A stretch of 13,971 bases of DNA from an uncultured Mollicutes bacterium. GTDB lineage: Bacteria > Bacillota_I > Bacilli_A > Acholeplasmatales > Anaeroplasmataceae. The notes beneath the pieces are model-generated. The model made no database searches, was not told the DNA's origin, and worked only from the letters and a program-made list of their open reading frames with translations. The position numbers and the translations under genes are program-made. This document shows positions 12,893 to 13,971 of the stretch, piece by piece. Numbering within the stretch: position 1 is the stretch's first letter; every line of letters starts with the position of its first letter. Location of the stretch: positions 1 to 13,971 of the forward strand of contig CAMWJY010000006.1 of assembly GCA_947174685.1 (NCBI GenBank), read 5' to 3'.

Positions 12893-13839
12893 AAATATTT
12901 GGTTTAATTTTATTAAGTTTATTAGTATTAGTAGGATGTAAAAACAAAAACAATATTGATGAGGTTACAAGAGTGACCAACTATCTATCTGGTTTGAGTT
13001 CTTATAGCTTGACTTCAAAGATGACAATCCAAAGACCAGACAAAAATGTAAGTGTCAATGTTGCGGTAGATTATTTATCTCCAGCTTATTATAAGGTAAG
13101 CTTTAAGGGGGATAATGAGCAGTTGATTATTAAAAATGATACAGGTGTTTATGTAATCACTCCTTCCTTAAACAAGGAATTTCGTTTTGATAGCAACTGG
13201 CCATTAAATAGCTCTCATGCTTATTTGTTAGAGGCAATCAATAAAGATATTAAGGCTGATGCAGAAGCAACAGGAAGCCAAAATGGTACAGATATTGTCA
13301 TTGAATGCAAGATTACACATAAGACTAATCAAAAATTAAATAAGATGAAGTATACATGTGATGCAAGCTTCAAGCCCAAAAAGACAGTTTTCTTAAATGA
13401 AAATAATGAGGAATGCATTATAGTAGATTTTGATACCTTTACTCCAAATAGTAATTTGGGCAAGGATAATTTCAACGAAAAGAAATATCTAGGAGTACAG
13501 GAAGAAAAGCCAAATGAAGAGGAAACCTCTTTAAGTCTAACTGCTGGATATGTAGTAGAAGGAAGCAAGCTAGCCTCCTCTAGTAAAAAGGATGATACAA
13601 CGATTCTTTGCTATAGCGGAGAAAGTGCATATACAATAATCGTTTCTCTAGTAGAGGTTACAGACGAGGTTGTGGCAATTGACACATACGATAGTGTTGA
13701 ATTCTTAGAATGTGGTTTAGGCTTCCTAAATGAAAATACTATGAAGTTCTATAATGGGAATTATGAGATTACAATCTTCTCTAATCAGCTTACAGTAGAT
13801 GATTACATTAATGTGGCTAACAGTATAACCTTAGCTTAA
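12886..13839 (+). CDS. YdcC-like (LolA/RseB-fold) lipoprotein
   Basis: The N-terminus is a lipoprotein signal peptide: M-K-K, a hydrophobic core, and lipobox L-V-G-C with C18 as the lipidation site, so the mature protein (about 300 residues) is anchored on the outer face of the membrane and is a substrate of Lgt. Residues about 25-200 look like a LolA/MucB-RseB-type domain, with G-V-Y-V-I-T-P-S-L-N-K-x-F-R-F-x-S-x-W-P-x-N-S-S (87-110) close to what I recall of Bacillus subtilis YdcC, an uncharacterised lipoprotein. An acidic linker (206-213) leads to a C-terminal domain (about 214-317) of the DUF4367 kind. In B. subtilis ydcC directly follows acpS, which supports the assignment. I placed the start at ATG 12886 because it gives a standard signal peptide, with GGTGG just upstream; ATG 12874 in frame is possible. 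The family name is a fold-level match; the ligand is unknown. Confidence 0.8.
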   Translation: MKKIFGLILLSLLVLVGCKNKNNIDEVTRVTNYLSGLSSYSLTSKMTIQRPDKNVSVNVAVDYLSPAYYKVSFKGDNEQLIIKNDTGVYVITPSLNKEFRFDSNWPLNSSHAYLLEAINKDIKADAEATGSQNGTDIVIECKITHKTNQKLNKMKYTCDASFKPKKTVFLNENNEECIIVDFDTFTPNSNLGKDNFNEKKYLGVQEEKPNEEETSLSLTAGYVVEGSKLASSSKKDDTTILCYSGESAYTIIVSLVEVTDEVVAIDTYDSVEFLECGLGFLNENTMKFYNGNYEITIFSNQLTVDDYINVANSITLA

Positions 13840-13845
13840 ATAATT

Positions 13846-13876
13846 AAAAGACATTCCAAAAGGGAGTGTCTTTTTA
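13846..13876 (+). terminator. Intrinsic terminator of the YdcC-like lipoprotein gene
   Basis: A 12-bp stem with one G-T pair (13846-13857 with 13863-13874), a five-base AAAAG loop, and a T-run within and after the right arm. It begins six bases after the stop codon. The A-rich left arm would also give a T-tract for minus-strand transcripts, so it may work both ways. Confidence 0.85.
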
Positions 13877-13925
13877 GCTTTATTGAGAATATTTTAAACT
13901 TATAAATGAAAAATAGTGTTTTTCC

Positions 13926-13954
13926 TTGAATTTTTTTCCATTTTATTTTATAAT
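13926..13954 (+). promoter_or_regulatory. Strong promoter reading out of the right edge
   Basis: TTGAAT (13926-13931) and a consensus TATAAT (13949-13954) are separated by exactly 17 bases. Transcription would start near 13961 and serve a gene beyond the window. No coding sequence is seen between the preceding terminator and the edge. Confidence 0.7.
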
Positions 13955-13971
13955 ATACTAGATGTAAAATA

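Overview
The window is low-GC DNA (roughly one third G+C by eye) with strong AGGAGG-type ribosome binding sites, short intergenic gaps, intrinsic terminators with T-tracts, and housekeeping genes in Bacillota (Bacilli)-type arrangements. The nrdDG pair encodes an oxygen-sensitive class III ribonucleotide reductase, which suggests an anaerobe or facultative anaerobe. The LigA, WhiA, AcpS and YdcC-like proteins are Firmicutes in character. TGG encodes Trp and there are no in-frame TGA codons, so the Mycoplasma code does not apply. My best guess is an uncultured or gut-type member of Bacilli near Erysipelotrichia, Acholeplasmatales or RF39-type lineages; this is an inference from gene content and style only.

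Layout: (1) 1-1122, the 3' end of a large protein of unknown function built from ~84-residue repeats, closed by a terminator. (2) A 313-bp gene-free AT-rich leader, then nrdD-nrdG (start and stop share one base), closed by a terminator whose stem begins inside the nrdG stop codon. (3) A promoter with an extended -10, then ligA-uvrA (DNA joining and nucleotide excision repair), closed by a terminator. (4) A good promoter whose -35 box is overlapped by a perfect inverted repeat, then a small four-helix membrane protein, a fused lgt-ppaX gene (lipoprotein lipidation plus a HAD phosphatase), whiA and acpS; no terminator is visible between these genes. (5) A small DUF378-type membrane protein gene on the minus strand that overlaps the 3' end of acpS. 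(6) A YdcC-like lipoprotein gene with its own terminator, and a strong promoter pointing out of the right edge.

The genes are mostly core functions: dNTP supply (NrdDG), DNA repair and ligation (LigA, UvrA), membrane and lipoprotein biogenesis (Lgt, AcpS, which activates acyl carrier protein), cell division or nucleoid-associated regulation (WhiA), and a surface lipoprotein that would itself be an Lgt substrate. I see no mobile element, CRISPR array, tRNA or rRNA gene, and no clear defence or novel multi-gene system. The most unusual items are the Lgt-PpaX fusion, the unrecognised repeat protein at the left edge, and the acpS/DUF378/ydcC junction with its antisense overlap.
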